Shown here piece after piece: positions 30,992 through 42,245 of a stretch of DNA of 64,000 bases (position 1 is the first letter of the stretch; each line of letters starts with the position of its first letter). Source of the stretch: Phaseolus vulgaris (lineage: Eukaryota > Streptophyta > Magnoliopsida > Fabales > Fabaceae); the NCBI RefSeq assembly GCF_000499845.2, contig NC_023759.2, positions 19,618,644 to 19,682,643 of the forward strand. Direction: 5' to 3'. Made by a program: the position numbers and the translations under genes. The notes under the pieces were generated by a model. That model had not been told where the DNA came from and searched no databases. It worked only from the letters and a program-made list of their open reading frames with translations.

Positions 30992-31952
30992 TCATACAAT
31001 ACAAGCCAACAAGGAGATGACCAAGGACTCAAATTACCATTCACATTATGAGAAGTCATCTCAACTTTCAAGTGAAGGCCCCACCAAGGATCTAGCAAAT
31101 CTCACCAAAAGGAGAAATGGGCAAAGACCAAAACATCGAATGTTCTTCCTTCTGGTCTTCTTAAGAATAAAACAAGTTGTAAATAAATTGGGCTCACTTT
31201 AGGGGTCCAAATAGCAAGATAGGCTAGAATAGGTGCATTTAGCATAATAAGGGGTGTAGTTATCATTTTAGCTTGTTTTTTTACATAGTTTCTAGAAGAA
31301 GTGACCGAAGGTGTGGTTTTGACGTAGTCAAACCCTAAAGGCAGCCCCCTCACACATTTACCATCATACCCTTGCTTCTTGTTTTCCAAGGCACCATCTC
31401 CTATAAATACAGTGCCTTCCTCCTTGTATTTTCATGTTGAATTTGAATAGAAAAGTTACTCTGCAAAATTTGTGTGAGGTGTTTGTGAGGCTTGTTTCCT
31501 CTGAGGATTAGGTCTCATCTTGAGTGATTTGAGAGCTCTCAAGTGGCGGCCATCAACACTTATCTTTGAGGAAAACCACACTCCAACTGGCGTGTCCAAA
31601 TCTCTTCCATCACATAAGCATTTCCTTCCTTCATCTATTCCATTTCTTCCATTTACTCCATTTATCTCCGTGTTCTCATCTTCTTATTTTCCTCCATTGT
31701 CAATTCGGTTTCCATCATGCTTGTATGTTTCATTTTATGTTCATTTAAATTCCGCCCTTCATCATCAATCACCATATACTTCTATTTTTCCTTTGCCATC
31801 TAGAAGTGAACCTTCACACTTACTTATCCAGTTGGTTATGTTCGTGTCCATTAGGGATCTTCTTTGGGTTCTCACCATGTAATTGATAAAAATATCAATC
31901 CTAAGTTAAGTGTCATATCTAAAATGGAATCATCTAAAATAAACTCACATCA
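30992..31952 (+). repeat. F1 5' LTR
   Basis: 961 bp. It begins TCATACAA (expected TGATACAA, one change) and ends AACTCACATCA, followed by the PBS. TATAAATA lies at 31402-31409. An internal fragment, not target DNA, precedes it, so this LTR is shared by two element copies. Confidence 0.8.
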
Positions 31953-31954
31953 TG

Positions 31955-31972
31955 TGGTATTTAGAGCTTTGG
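31955..31972 (+). other. F1 primer-binding site (initiator tRNA-Met)
   Basis: TGGTATTTAGAGCTTTGG, two bases after the LTR. It is the standard plant tRNA-Met site (TGGTATCAGAGC) with CA changed to TT. Confidence 0.75.
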
Positions 31973-32950
31973 TTTTTTGTGCATATTTTCTTTGAGTTGA
32001 TTTGACACTTTACTTTTCTTGCACCTTTAAATTCTTTCCTTTATATTGAAGAAAACTTAAATTCTTTCCTTTACATTCAAACAAATTTAAATTCAGCCTT
32101 TACTTTTTTGTCTTTACTTTTCAACATTTTTTTTCATTACCACTTCTTTTTCGCTTTTGAATGTTTATGTTATGTCCATTTTTGTTCTTACTCTTTTTGC
32201 TTTAGTCATATGTTCTTAGTGTTTCTAGGACTCCTTAATTGTTTCTACTTACTTCCTTTTAATTGTGAAGATATAAAAGTAACTAGAATTTGTTTGAGTA
32301 GAAGTAGATTTAAGTTCCAAACATAGTTTTCAAGTGTTCATTTCATTTTAATCCCAAACTTTTTGTGATAATTGGAGGTAAATGAAAATATGCATAACAA
32401 ACATTATGGACATCTTATTTCCATAATCCAAAAACAAGTATACAAAAAAAGAGAAGTTGCGCAAATTATTTGTTCCAATCTTTTCAAGAGCAACATTTCA
32501 AAAAATAGTGGATTCATTTTATTTGGCAAATTGATTTCAACCTTGTGGATTCATCCTTTTTCTTTGACAATTTCTAAAGAAAAGAAAAATTCATTGTTGA
32601 AGATTTAGTAAGTGTCTTAGAATCTTTTTGTGTGCTTTTCTTGCTTGTGTTTTTTTAAAGTTTTGTCATCATCTCTTTTTTCCAACTTGGTTTAGCTTCT
32701 ATGTTTTGAGCTTTTCTTGCTTGTCTTTTAAAATTATTTTAGTTTTGTTGTGGTTCATTTTTAGATCAAGTGTTAAGGGCTTTGTCCTTTTTCATTTGAG
32801 AGCTTGCAACACCAAGATAGACCTTTTTTGAGAGAAATTTACTTTTGAGTGCTTTGTGCAATTCTTTTCTTTGCTATAGAAAAGAGTGACACAAGTGAGG
32901 AGAGAGTTATTAACTTTTATTTCACTAATTGTTTGTTCACTTTGTGCAAT
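31973..32950 (+). other. F1 5' leader
   Basis: T-rich untranslated leader before gag, similar in make-up to the leader of T1 (1-730). Short ORFs here show no family match. Confidence 0.6.
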
Positions 32951-32954
32951 TTTT

Positions 32955-34016
32955 ATGGCTAATGTTTCTTAGGGGAATCATCCAAACCTCAATCTTCCGA
33001 AAAGGCCTTTCTTATGGGTGAGCTTGCGGCAACCAAAAGAGCATTAGCCCAAAAAGAAGAAGACATGCGACAATTGGAAGAGAGACTTCAAAGACTTGAA
33101 TTGGCACAAGATAGACAACCAAGAGGAAGGAGGTGGGAGCCAAGGAGAACTTAAAGGAGCTATACCCACTACGACAACCAAGAAGAAGAAGAAGAGTGGA
33201 GAAGGCATCATTATGATGAAAGGCACCACCACCACCAACCAACCAAGCCATCTTTCCCTTTTATTATATTGCCAAGTTTTAATGGGGAAAGTGATGCCAA
33301 TATATATCTAGGATGGGAAGCTAAGGTACAAAATTTCAATGTGTATGAGGTCCAAGAAAACCAAAAAGTTAGGTTAGCTTCCCTAGAATTCTTAGACCAT
33401 GCCATGCAATGGTGGCATCAAACTGTAATGGATATTGGGCTAAATAAGAGGTCAACCGTGGTCTCTTGGAACGATTTAAAGTTATGCATGCATGCAATTT
33501 GTTACTCCTTGTTATAGGAAAGAACTCTTGTTGAAGCTCCAACAACTTCAACAAGGACCTAGAAGTGTAGATGAGTACTTTAAAGATCTTGAAACTACTT
33601 TGACTAAAATTGACATGCATGAAAATGAGGAGTCAAAGATAGCTAGATTTGTAAGTGGTTTAAGAAGAGAAATCCAAGATGTGGTAGAACTTTATAATTA
33701 TTCCTCTTTGGAAAAGTTGTTTCACCTCGCCATCAAGGTTGAATCACAAATTTTAATGAAACTTCTTTCAAAACTAATCATAATGATGGATTTTACCACT
33801 CATAAAACTTCTTCAAAAACTTTTCCAACCAATTTTGTGAAAGTTACCACTTACAATCCTAGAGTTTCTCAACCCTCAACCTCTACACCTAAGTCACCCA
33901 CCAAAACCTCAAGTCAAAAATGTTTTAAATATCTAGGTTTTTGGGAAGATAACAGCCAATTGTCCTTCAAAAAGAACCATGATAGTCAAAGGGGAGGGGG
34001 GGGGGTTCATGAGTGA
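32955..34016 (+). pseudogene. F1 gag
   Basis: In pieces: a coiled coil (GELAATKRALAQKEEDMRQL), an H/E-rich stretch, capsid domain (LPSFNGESDANIYLGWEAKV, ASLEFLDHAMQWWH), a shift near 33490, then GLRREIQDVVELYNYSSL and a ruined knuckle (KCFKYLGFWEDNSQLS; the second Cys and the His are lost). At least three shifts. Clear relative of T1 Gag. Confidence 0.8.
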
Positions 34017-34778
34017 CCATAGCTCTCAAAGGTCTAAGTCCCCTACCTCTTCAAAAAGCCAAAATGAGGAAGAGTGTGAGTTACCATGTGAGAGAGACTT
34101 GTTAGTGATAAGGCACATGCTTGGTCAAATTTAGAAACCTTTTGATGAAAGTCAAGTAAAAGGGAAAACATTTTTTACACAAGGTGCCTTATCAATAACA
34201 AATTGTGTTCCTTAATTGTGGATGGGGGTAGTTGCACAAATGTGGCAAGTACAAGAGTGGTGGAAAAGCTTGGGTTATCCACCATCTCTTATTCAAAGCC
34301 CTACAAGCTCCAATGGCTTAGTAAAAAGAGGGAAATCATAGTTAATAAAGAAGTCCTCATAACTTTTGCTATAGGAAAATATAAAGATGAGGTTTTAGGT
34401 GATGTTGTGCCAATGAAAGCAACACGTATTCTTTTGGGAAGGCCTTGGCAATATGATAGACAATTTCTACATGATGGCCTAACTAATCACATTTCTTTTA
34501 ACTTCCAAGGGCACAAGGTTATCTTAAAACCCCTCTCTCCCAAAGAATTTCATGAGGACCAAATAAAAATGAAAAACAAAAGAGAAAATGAAAAAGAGCA
34601 AGAAAGAAAAGATAAACTGAGTCAAAAAATATTATCTTACACAACTAAATCAATCATAATGACTTGTGCAATGCTACAAACTGCACCTCCAAGTTATCCT
34701 TCTTTCTTATCTTTTTCATTACCAAATAAAAATTACTTCACATCTTGGACAAAGAAACTTTTGATTGAACATCAAACA
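34017..34778 (+). pseudogene. F1 protease
   Basis: Open from 34203: CSLIVDGGSCTNVASTRVVE (active-site Asp in DGGS), ILLGRPWQYD and a Lys/Glu-rich tail. TAG at about 34132 lies upstream. Solo LTR S2 cuts the frame at 34779. Confidence 0.78.
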
Positions 34779-35915
34779 TGTTGAACCAAGTAGTGTTCAA
34801 GTTTTGAAGAATCCAAACCCTTTGAAGGATGTTGAAGGCTAGGTTGTGCTTGTTGTTGCTGAGTTGTCCTAGATAGGATCTGGGGTAGATCGTGTATGTA
34901 ATCCACTCTTTGATTGAATCCAAAGTATAGGCATTCTCAATATTTTTAAAAGAAAAGTGTTTTTCAAACTAAGTGAAAAACAACTAATTGTTTTGTCGAA
35001 ACAACCGATTGTTTTATACTTAGGTGTTTTTAGAAAAGATTGAAATATGTTTTTCAAATGGTTAAGCTGTTAAAACCAAAACAACCGATTGATTCGAGGA
35101 AAGAACCGATTGTTTGTTTTGGTACCATAACAGAAAAACTGTTTTGTGCTTTGACTGAACATTAAATGTTTTTCTAATTGTTTATGCTTCAGTCTTTAGT
35201 GCTTTGACCAATCTTTAAATGCAATTAATAGTTTGTTAAGATTTGATAACAAACAACATCTTTCATATATTCAAAAAAACTGATTTGAGTTTTAACAATG
35301 CAGATTTTGAGATTTTGAAAAGTTGAGATTGCTTAGAGATTGAGATTGATCAAAGTGTGTGAGATAGGATTTCTGGTTGTATTGATTTCAGATTTGTTTT
35401 TGTAACAAGTGTAATCCTTGTATCTGTTAAACAAGAATCTTTGTGTGGTTGCTGAGAAGTGTTGTGTGTTCTTGAGGGGATCAAGATCAACATTCTTAGT
35501 GTTGGTGTGTTGGCCAAGAGAAGTGTGTGTCTTGAGGGGATCAAGGTCACTTTCTTGGTTGTGTTGTAAGTGATCTAGGTTTGATGGCTTAGTGGAATTC
35601 CTCAGTGGTTTCTTAGAAAACCGGATGTAGCTCTGGGTTTAGAGTGAACCAGTATAAACATTTGTGTGCATTCTCTCTATCCTTAATCTCTTTAAATTCA
35701 ATTTCAATCTTTGTGAACTGGTATAAACAACCGGTTGTTTCTGTGAAACAACCGATTGTTTTTCTGGTGCTGTTGTTTTTGCTTTGTGTTTCGGCAAACT
35801 GAATTCCTTATCATTTGTTTCTCGAAGTAATTTCATTCTTGGCTTAAAAGTTTTCGAAAACCCTCTTTAAACAATTCACCCTCCCCCCTCTAGTTTAAAG
35901 CCATATATTCTAACA
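34779..35915 (+). repeat. S2: solo LTR, 1137 bp
   Basis: TGTTGAACC to TTCTAACA with a perfect duplication AAACA (34774-34778, 35916-35920). Same family as S1 in opposite orientation. Motif doublets at 34978/34999, 35079/35100 and 35725/35746. Confidence 0.9.
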
Positions 35916-35920
35916 AAACA

Positions 35921-36030
35921 CCTCCTAAGGGTTCTCACCTTTTGAGAGGATTTTTATCACCAAGCCCTTTCATCCCCAAATATTCTTTCCCAACATGGCT
36001 TGTACGAAGAGCTTGCCATGTTGAACTCCC
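35921..36030 (+). repeat. F1 3' internal tail, first part
   Basis: Equivalent to 43745-43845 of F2. It ends in CTCCC, the target duplication of solo LTR G. Confidence 0.75.
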
Positions 36031-38242
36031 TGATGACTTTTTATGGCAAATGCACCGCTTTGTCAGAAGTAATAATTGTCCCTAAGGACGAAAATCGATC
36101 CCACAAGGAACAGTGAATTATCAAGTACAATAATCGCTAAATATAGAACAAAACAATTAAAAGTGTATTGAAAGTGGTTGTGTTGGCGATGATCAATAAG
36201 AAAACAGACAAAGAATTGGTTACTTCAAGTTGGAAAAATAGGGATTAGGTTTCATATCTCTCACTCTCATGTATTTTGATTAGCATGTCAATATTAAGTT
36301 CTTTGATTGAAATTGATGCCCGTATAAAAATCATTTATATCGATTCCTCGCATATAAAATCCTTAAGAATGTTCCCTAACTATCGATCCCTCGCATAAAT
36401 ATAAGAACAACTTAGAACGAAGCTCAGATGTTAATAGCAATTAACATTTCAAGTCTATTCCTAGCACTCAAATATGTTAAGTATTGTTTTTTAGGTCCAA
36501 ATCCTAAAAATACCTCCCGATCAGATTTAAGATTCTCAATTTGTCACGGAAAGTTAAAAGTAAAATAAAAATACCAATAATCAATCAAGAACTGAATATT
36601 AATATATAAGATATCACCTCAATACATAAGAGTTGTTGAACCAAGTGGTGTTCAAGTTTTGAAGAATCCAAATCCTTTGAAGGATGTTGAAGCCTCTGTT
36701 GTGCTTGATGTTGCTGTGCTGGTTTAAGCTTTGTTCTGGGGTAGTTTATATGTTGTAATCCACCCTGTGATTAAATCTAAAGCATTAGCATTCTCAATCT
36801 TTGTGAAAGCAAAATGATTTCAAACTAAGTAAAAACAACCGATTGTTTTGTCGAAACAACCGATTGTTTGTACTTAGGTGTTTTGAGAAAAAGTTTGAAA
36901 ACTGTTTTGAATGGTTGAACTGTTAAGTACCAAAACAACCGATTGATTTGAGGAAACAACCGATTGTTTGTTTTGGGACCATAACAGAAAAACTGTTTTC
37001 TATGACTGAGCTTTAAATGATTTAACTGCTTACGCTCCAGTCATTAAATGCTTTGACCAATCTTTTAATGCAATTTAAGAGTTTGTTAAGATTTGATAAC
37101 AAACTACATCTTTGAATATATTCAGAAAAACAGATTTAAGAATTAAAAATCTTTGAAAAAGTTGTTCTAAGAGAGTTTTTCAAAGTGCTGAGATTGCTAA
37201 GAGTTTGTGATTTATCAAAGTGCTGGAATAGGATTCTACTTGTATTGATTTCAGATTATCTTCTGTAACAAGTGTAATCCTTGTACTCTGTTGAACTATT
37301 TCGTTTCTGCGTTTGCTGAGATTGGCTGTGTGTTCTTGAGGTGTTCAAGATCAGCAATCTTAGTGTTGGCCAAGGAGAGTGTGTTTCTTGAGGTGTTCAA
37401 GGTCATTCTCTTGGTTGTTGTGTAAGTGATCAAGTGGTGATTGCTTAGTGGATATCCTCAGGTTTCTGAGAAGACTGGATGTAGCTCTGGTTTGGAGTGA
37501 ACCAATATAAACAACTGCGTACAATCTCTCTATCTCTAACTCTTTAAATTCAGTTTATTTGTTCTTTGCTGGTATAAACAACCGATTGTTTTTCTGGTTC
37601 TATAGCTTTTGCTTGTTGTTTTGGCTAACTGAATTACTGAATCAATTGGTTCCTGAGATAAATTCATTCTAGGTTTGAAAAGTTTGCGAAAACCCTTTTT
37701 AAACAATTCACCCCCCCCCCCCTCTAGTTTAAAACCATCTTTTCTAACAAGAGTTTGAGCATATTACTCCCAATCCCAAAGAGTATAATTACCCATGCAT
37801 ACTTCTAGCACCTTCCATTCTCCCAATTGCGCTACAATTCACTCTATGGTGTTTTCCTCTCAATCTGGCACCCTAGGATTGAGCCTTTAGCCCCCTATTT
37901 ATCCTAATTTTCTAGGGTTAGGTTGCTTCTTGTGTCGCGCTAATGGACTAAGTGATAAAACATACAAAAAAGTCCAATTGCGTTTTTTTTCATTCTGGGA
38001 CCTTCCAGCTTTCTCTTTTTAGCTCAAATTATTCTCCTTTACTCCAAATCTTCAATCCTCCCTAAAAATATGCAATTAACACCAAATTTGGGAATAAAAT
38101 GCTCTTATTCAAATAAAGCTCATAAAAATGTAAAAAGGTATAAGTTCATAAATTAGGGATTATTTTATATGTAAATTAGCAATAAATCCTTGTAAGTGCC
38201 TATTTTTTAATATGAAATATTACTGAAATGAGACACTTATCA
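36031..38242 (-). repeat. G: solo LTR of another family, split by S3
   Basis: TGATGACTTT to ACACTTATCA with a perfect duplication CTCCC (36026-36030, 38243-38247). Without S3 and its duplication it is about 1.09 kb. On minus it begins TGATAAGTGTCTCA, a common start for plant gypsy LTRs; the minus orientation is inferred from that. No coding potential. Confidence 0.82.
36634..37749 (+). repeat. S3: solo LTR inside G, 1116 bp
   Basis: TGTTGAACC to TTTCTAACA with a perfect duplication AGAGT (36629-36633, 37750-37754). Close copy of S2. Doublets at 36833/36854 and 36933/36954; the third doublet is reduced to one motif at 37576. A homopolymer C run lies near 37711. Confidence 0.9.
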
Positions 38243-38247
38243 CTCCC

Positions 38248-38373
38248 TGAGCTAAAAAAACATAAGTTTATTTCACTTCCCACACCTTGCACTCTTTTAT
38301 ATGTGAACAAACTAACTATATAATTTGCAGGAGTTCTAAATTCGAGGTTGAATTCTCTCAAACGTGGGGGGCA
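38248..38373 (+). repeat. F1 3' internal tail, second part, with polypurine tract
   Basis: It resumes after G and ends AACGTGGGGGGCA (about 38361-38373) directly before the LTR start TGATACAAGCC. Confidence 0.75.
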
Positions 38374-38573
38374 TGATACAAGCCAAGCCAACAAGGAGAT
38401 GACCAAGGACTCAAATTACCATTCACACTATGAGAAGTAATCTCAACTTTCAAGTGAAGACCCCACCAAGGATCTAGCAAACCTCACCTAAAGGAGAAAT
38501 GGGCAAACACTAGGACATCAAATGTTCTTCCTTCTGGTCTTCTTAAGAATAAAACAAGTTGTAAATAAATTTG
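38374..38573 (+). repeat. F1 3' LTR, left part
   Basis: First 200 bp of the LTR, ending in ATTTG, the target duplication of T2. It resumes at 43259. Confidence 0.8.
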
Positions 38574-39581
38574 TGATGTGATTCCAATAGCCACATAGAA
38601 CAAGATTCTTGACACTTTGAGGAATCACCTTGAGCTGGAAAATATAGAGGCACTTTCTTAGAAGTTGGATCATGGTTCTAAAATCAAGAACTCACCAATA
38701 ACAAGTACCAAATCCCAAACTCATTTGGATGAACCAAATATTGTCAAATTGAATCAACAAAGGAAAATAAAAAGAATAGACCGAACAGAATTGAATTAAA
38801 AACAAAAGTACCGAACAGAAATAAGCAACAAACAGAAAATAGGTGCTGGAAAAATAGAGGAACCGAAACAACAACAACTCAAAACTCAAGGCAACATGAA
38901 CAAATTGAAGAAGAAGAAAGGAAGGAGAAGAGAATGCTCATGAAGATGGAAGATAGGTTGGATGATCACGCCACTAGAAGTATGGATGCTCCTAGATGAG
39001 TGTGCAAGCCGCCACTTGAGGAAACCATGGTCCTTCAAGATAAGACTAGAGTAGAAGCTCAAAAGCTCTCCAAATGCTCACTCCAATTTTGAGTATAGTT
39101 TCTTTAGATGAATTCAAATCTCAATTTTACAAAGGAAGCACCTCTATTTATAGCCTAAGGTGCTGAAAAATAGGTGGGAAATTTCAAATAAACTCATTTG
39201 AAATTCCCACCAAAAACAAGTCACATGGGAGGTGTGACCTTTTTCTACTATGACACCTCCCAAAAACTACACCTACACCACTCTCCTAAGTCACATGGAC
39301 AATGTGACTTTATTTTACATTTTCACACACCTTTATTTAATAACCAAACCTCCTAAAACTATACAAGAGTATTTCAAAGCTTGGCCTTGCCCCTCATGGG
39401 ATGGACTTGGGCTCTTTGGGCTTTGGCCTTCTTGGGCTTGGGCTTGGGCTTTGGGCTTGGGCCTCATCTTTATTTTATTTCTTCTTTTAATTTTGAGAAG
39501 ACTAGAAGGAAGAACTTCAAATGTGAGGGTGGATGTCCTCTTCCTCCATTAATAAAAGCCTCCTTTATTTGATTCTCATCA
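38574..39581 (-). repeat. T2 3' LTR
   Basis: 1008 bp. Holds the last 112 nt of the gag frame (39581-39470) and a TATAAATA box at 39145-39152 (minus). Confidence 0.95.
39145..39152 (-). promoter_or_regulatory. TATA box in T2 3' LTR
   Basis: TATAAATA on minus, repeated in the 5' LTR at 42817-42824. Confidence 0.65.
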
Positions 39582-40894
39582 TACTCCTCGAGTTGGAGAG
39601 AATTCGTCCACGAATTCTGAATCCCTGCATATAACAAAGTCAGTTTAGTTTTACAATTAAAAGTGGAAGAAAAATGTAAACATGACTTAGCATTTGTAAA
39701 TAATGGGATTTCAGAAAAGGAGGTTCTATAAATCGACCAAGTTGGAAAAATTTGTTTGGGAATGATGTGATGTTTTGGAAAAAGACCTCTTAAATGGTGA
39801 CAACCATTAGGAGGTATGAACAAATCATCCCTAACATTTTTTAACCAAGATGGTGGTGAAATAGGAACCTTGGGTAATGAAAAAGATAAGGAAGGAAAAC
39901 ACCTTGGAGGTGAAAGGATAAGACCCATGTCAACTTGGCCTTCTTTGTCTTTTTCTTGTTTACTTGTGGTAGGTGGGTGAGTTAGGTCTTGTTTTACCTT
40001 GTTGATCTTTAAGATTTGCTTTTGTGGACAATGAAGAGCTATGTGCCCAAAACCTAAACATTTAAAACATTTGATATTTGAAGTTTTGGTAGGTGACTTA
40101 GGAGTAGAAAGATTTGTAGTAGAAACTTTGTTTGGAAACATGGTTTGTTTGGAAAAATTGGAAGGAGAAATTTTGTTTGCATCCTTCCTAGAAGAGTTGT
40201 AGAAATCATCATCATGAGTATTTTTGAAAGTTTTGTTCAAAAGATATGATTCTACCTTGATGGCTTTGCGAAACACGCTCTTTAAAGAAGAATATTCTTT
40301 TAATTCTACAAAATCTCTAATATCTCTTTTCAAACCACGTACAAACCATTTAATCTTTGACTCTTCATTAGCATGCATATTCATTTTAGTCAAAGTTGTT
40401 TCAAAATCTTTAAAGTATTCATCTACCATCCTATGTCCTTGAGGAAGCCTTTGGAACTTCAACAAGTGTTCCTTCCTAGAAGGAGGAACAAACCTCGCGC
40501 GCATACACTCTTTCAAAGCATTCCAAGAAACCACGGGAGGTTTCTTGCGATATATAATGTCCATTACAATTTTATGCCACCATTCTTTGGCATAGCCCAA
40601 AAAGGATAAAGAAACTAATCTAAGTTTTTGGTCATCTTGGACCTTATACACATGAAAATAATGGTCAACCTTAGTCTCCCATTCTAAATACACATTAGGA
40701 TCACTATCACCATTAAAACTAGGGACTTTTTTACAAGCAATGTTGAACACTTGGTGATATCTTTGGTCACGGTTATAGCTCTCTTCATGAGAATGATGGT
40801 GATGCCTCCTTCTTCTATGTTCTTCTTCACCAAGGACTGAAGCTTTGGAAGGAGAATGCTGTTTGTAAGATGCACCACTTGAATAGCCAGCCAT
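39470..40894 (-). CDS. gag: T2 Gag, intact
   Basis: 474 codons from ATG 40894 (MAGYSSGASY). I prefer it over the upstream in-frame ATG 41044, whose 50 extra codons are leader-like hydrophobic sequence and absent from T1. His/Arg-rich N-terminus, Retrotrans_gag capsid domain (about residues 55-220: FNGDSDPNVYLEWETKV, YAKEWWHKIV, FKDFETTLTKM), a CX2CX4HX4C knuckle (C276, C279, H284, C289) and a C-terminal region shared with T1. Compared with T1 it lacks the N-terminal coiled coil and the whole protease. The last 37 codons lie in the LTR. It probably forms particles that package its own RNA. Confidence 0.92.
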   Translation of the reverse strand: MAGYSSGASYKQHSPSKASVLGEEEHRRRRHHHHSHEESYNRDQRYHQVFNIACKKVPSFNGDSDPNVYLEWETKVDHYFHVYKVQDDQKLRLVSLSFLGYAKEWWHKIVMDIIYRKKPPVVSWNALKECMRARFVPPSRKEHLLKFQRLPQGHRMVDEYFKDFETTLTKMNMHANEESKIKWFVRGLKRDIRDFVELKEYSSLKSVFRKAIKVESYLLNKTFKNTHDDDFYNSSRKDANKISPSNFSKQTMFPNKVSTTNLSTPKSPTKTSNIKCFKCLGFGHIALHCPQKQILKINKVKQDLTHPPTTSKQEKDKEGQVDMGLILSPPRCFPSLSFSLPKVPISPPSWLKNVRDDLFIPPNGCHHLRGLFPKHHIIPKQIFPTWSIYRTSFSEIPLFTNAKSCLHFSSTFNCKTKLTLLYAGIQNSWTNSLQLEEYDENQIKEAFINGGRGHPPSHLKFFLLVFSKLKEEIK

Positions 40895-42231
40895 TTTGCA
40901 AATAAAAAACAGCAAACACACAAAAACAGCAAACAAGTTAAGAAACAAAATTAGCAAAAACAGTGATCTTGGCAATGAAACTGCCGAAGTGAAATGAGGC
41001 TGAAAAAAGAGATCACTCTCAAAGAAATAATGTTCTTGCACCAATCTGATCTTGAGGCCTTGGAATCTTCAAATGAAATATGTCAAAGCAAGCACACCAA
41101 TCTTAAGAGCAAACCACCACAAAACCAAAGAAACAATAAAGACAAACAAGAAAAGGTATAAGCAAGGAAAGGTAATTGCAAAAGGAATACTATATGTAAG
41201 ACAAACTCAAAGAGTAAGAATGAAAGACAATCAAGAAAATAAAGAACTCAATGAGAAAAGTAGGCACACAAAAGAATACCTAAGGAAAAGCACTAGAGTA
41301 GATGAAGAAAACAAAAAATTTAGCTACTGGAAATTTTTTTTTTTTTTATGCAAACTGTGTTTGATATTCACTGATTTAACTGGAACGTTGTAGAGCGAAC
41401 TGGATTATGAAATTTATACCACAGAAACTTCAAGATATTAAATCAATAATGGCACTGGAATCAATTAAAAACAGTAAGCCAATTGAGAGAAATAAAGTTT
41501 TTAAAATCGCTGCCAGATTACCGTATTTTTTTCGGCAGGAATGTACACTTTTTTTATTTTATTTATCATTTTTTGTGTACTTCATATTTTTGAATGATTC
41601 TTTTTTCTATTCTTTTCTAACACTTTGAATATCTCAAATCCAGAATTTCAGAATTTTACAGTACGTAAATCAGTTGCAATAAGGAAAAACAGTAAGCACT
41701 CTTTTCAGAAACAGAGGAATCCTAATAGGAATAAAAAACAGAATGATGAACTAGCAAAGACATAATAGAAAATGATGTATTGGAACTTGTATAGGTCTAG
41801 AATACAAATATGAACTCAATTCTAAAAAGAAAATGCACAAAGGATCAACATCAATTCAGAAAAATTATATGACACCAAAGCAAGAAACAATCAAAACAAT
41901 AAAAGTACTACTAGAAGTAATGACATATATGGAATAACATGACTAAGACAAAACTTGACATGATTCAAAAATTAAAAGACACATCACAAATTGTAACAAG
42001 TGAAAGGAAGCTTAAGGTATACTCTAGGAAGGATAATGCCATTCCAAAAGAGCAACCATACTCATAAGAATTATGAGTGCCATAAACCTTTCCACAAACA
42101 CTTGGTGTAAAGAAAAAACAGCAAGAATACTCAATTAAAATTCTAAAACAGAAACTTAAATTGCAAGAAATTAAAGAGCTCTTGAAATAAAGTGCACACA
42201 ACTCAACAATTAAACAAGAATGAACCTAAGA
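40895..42231 (-). other. T2 5' leader
   Basis: 1.3 kb untranslated leader, A-rich on plus. Its gag-proximal half aligns with positions 1-730 of T1. No ORF with a recognisable product. Confidence 0.7.
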
Positions 42232-42243
42232 CTCATGATACCA
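42232..42243 (-). other. T2 primer-binding site (initiator tRNA-Met)
   Basis: TGGTATCATGAG on minus, two bases after the 5' LTR. It resembles TGGTATCAGAGC. Confidence 0.75.
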
Positions 42244-42245
42244 CA

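Noticed and set aside
40895..41044. 50-codon N-terminal extension of T2 Gag as a signal or membrane segment
   Set aside because: It is leader sequence that happens to be open; T1 Gag starts at the position equivalent to ATG 40894.
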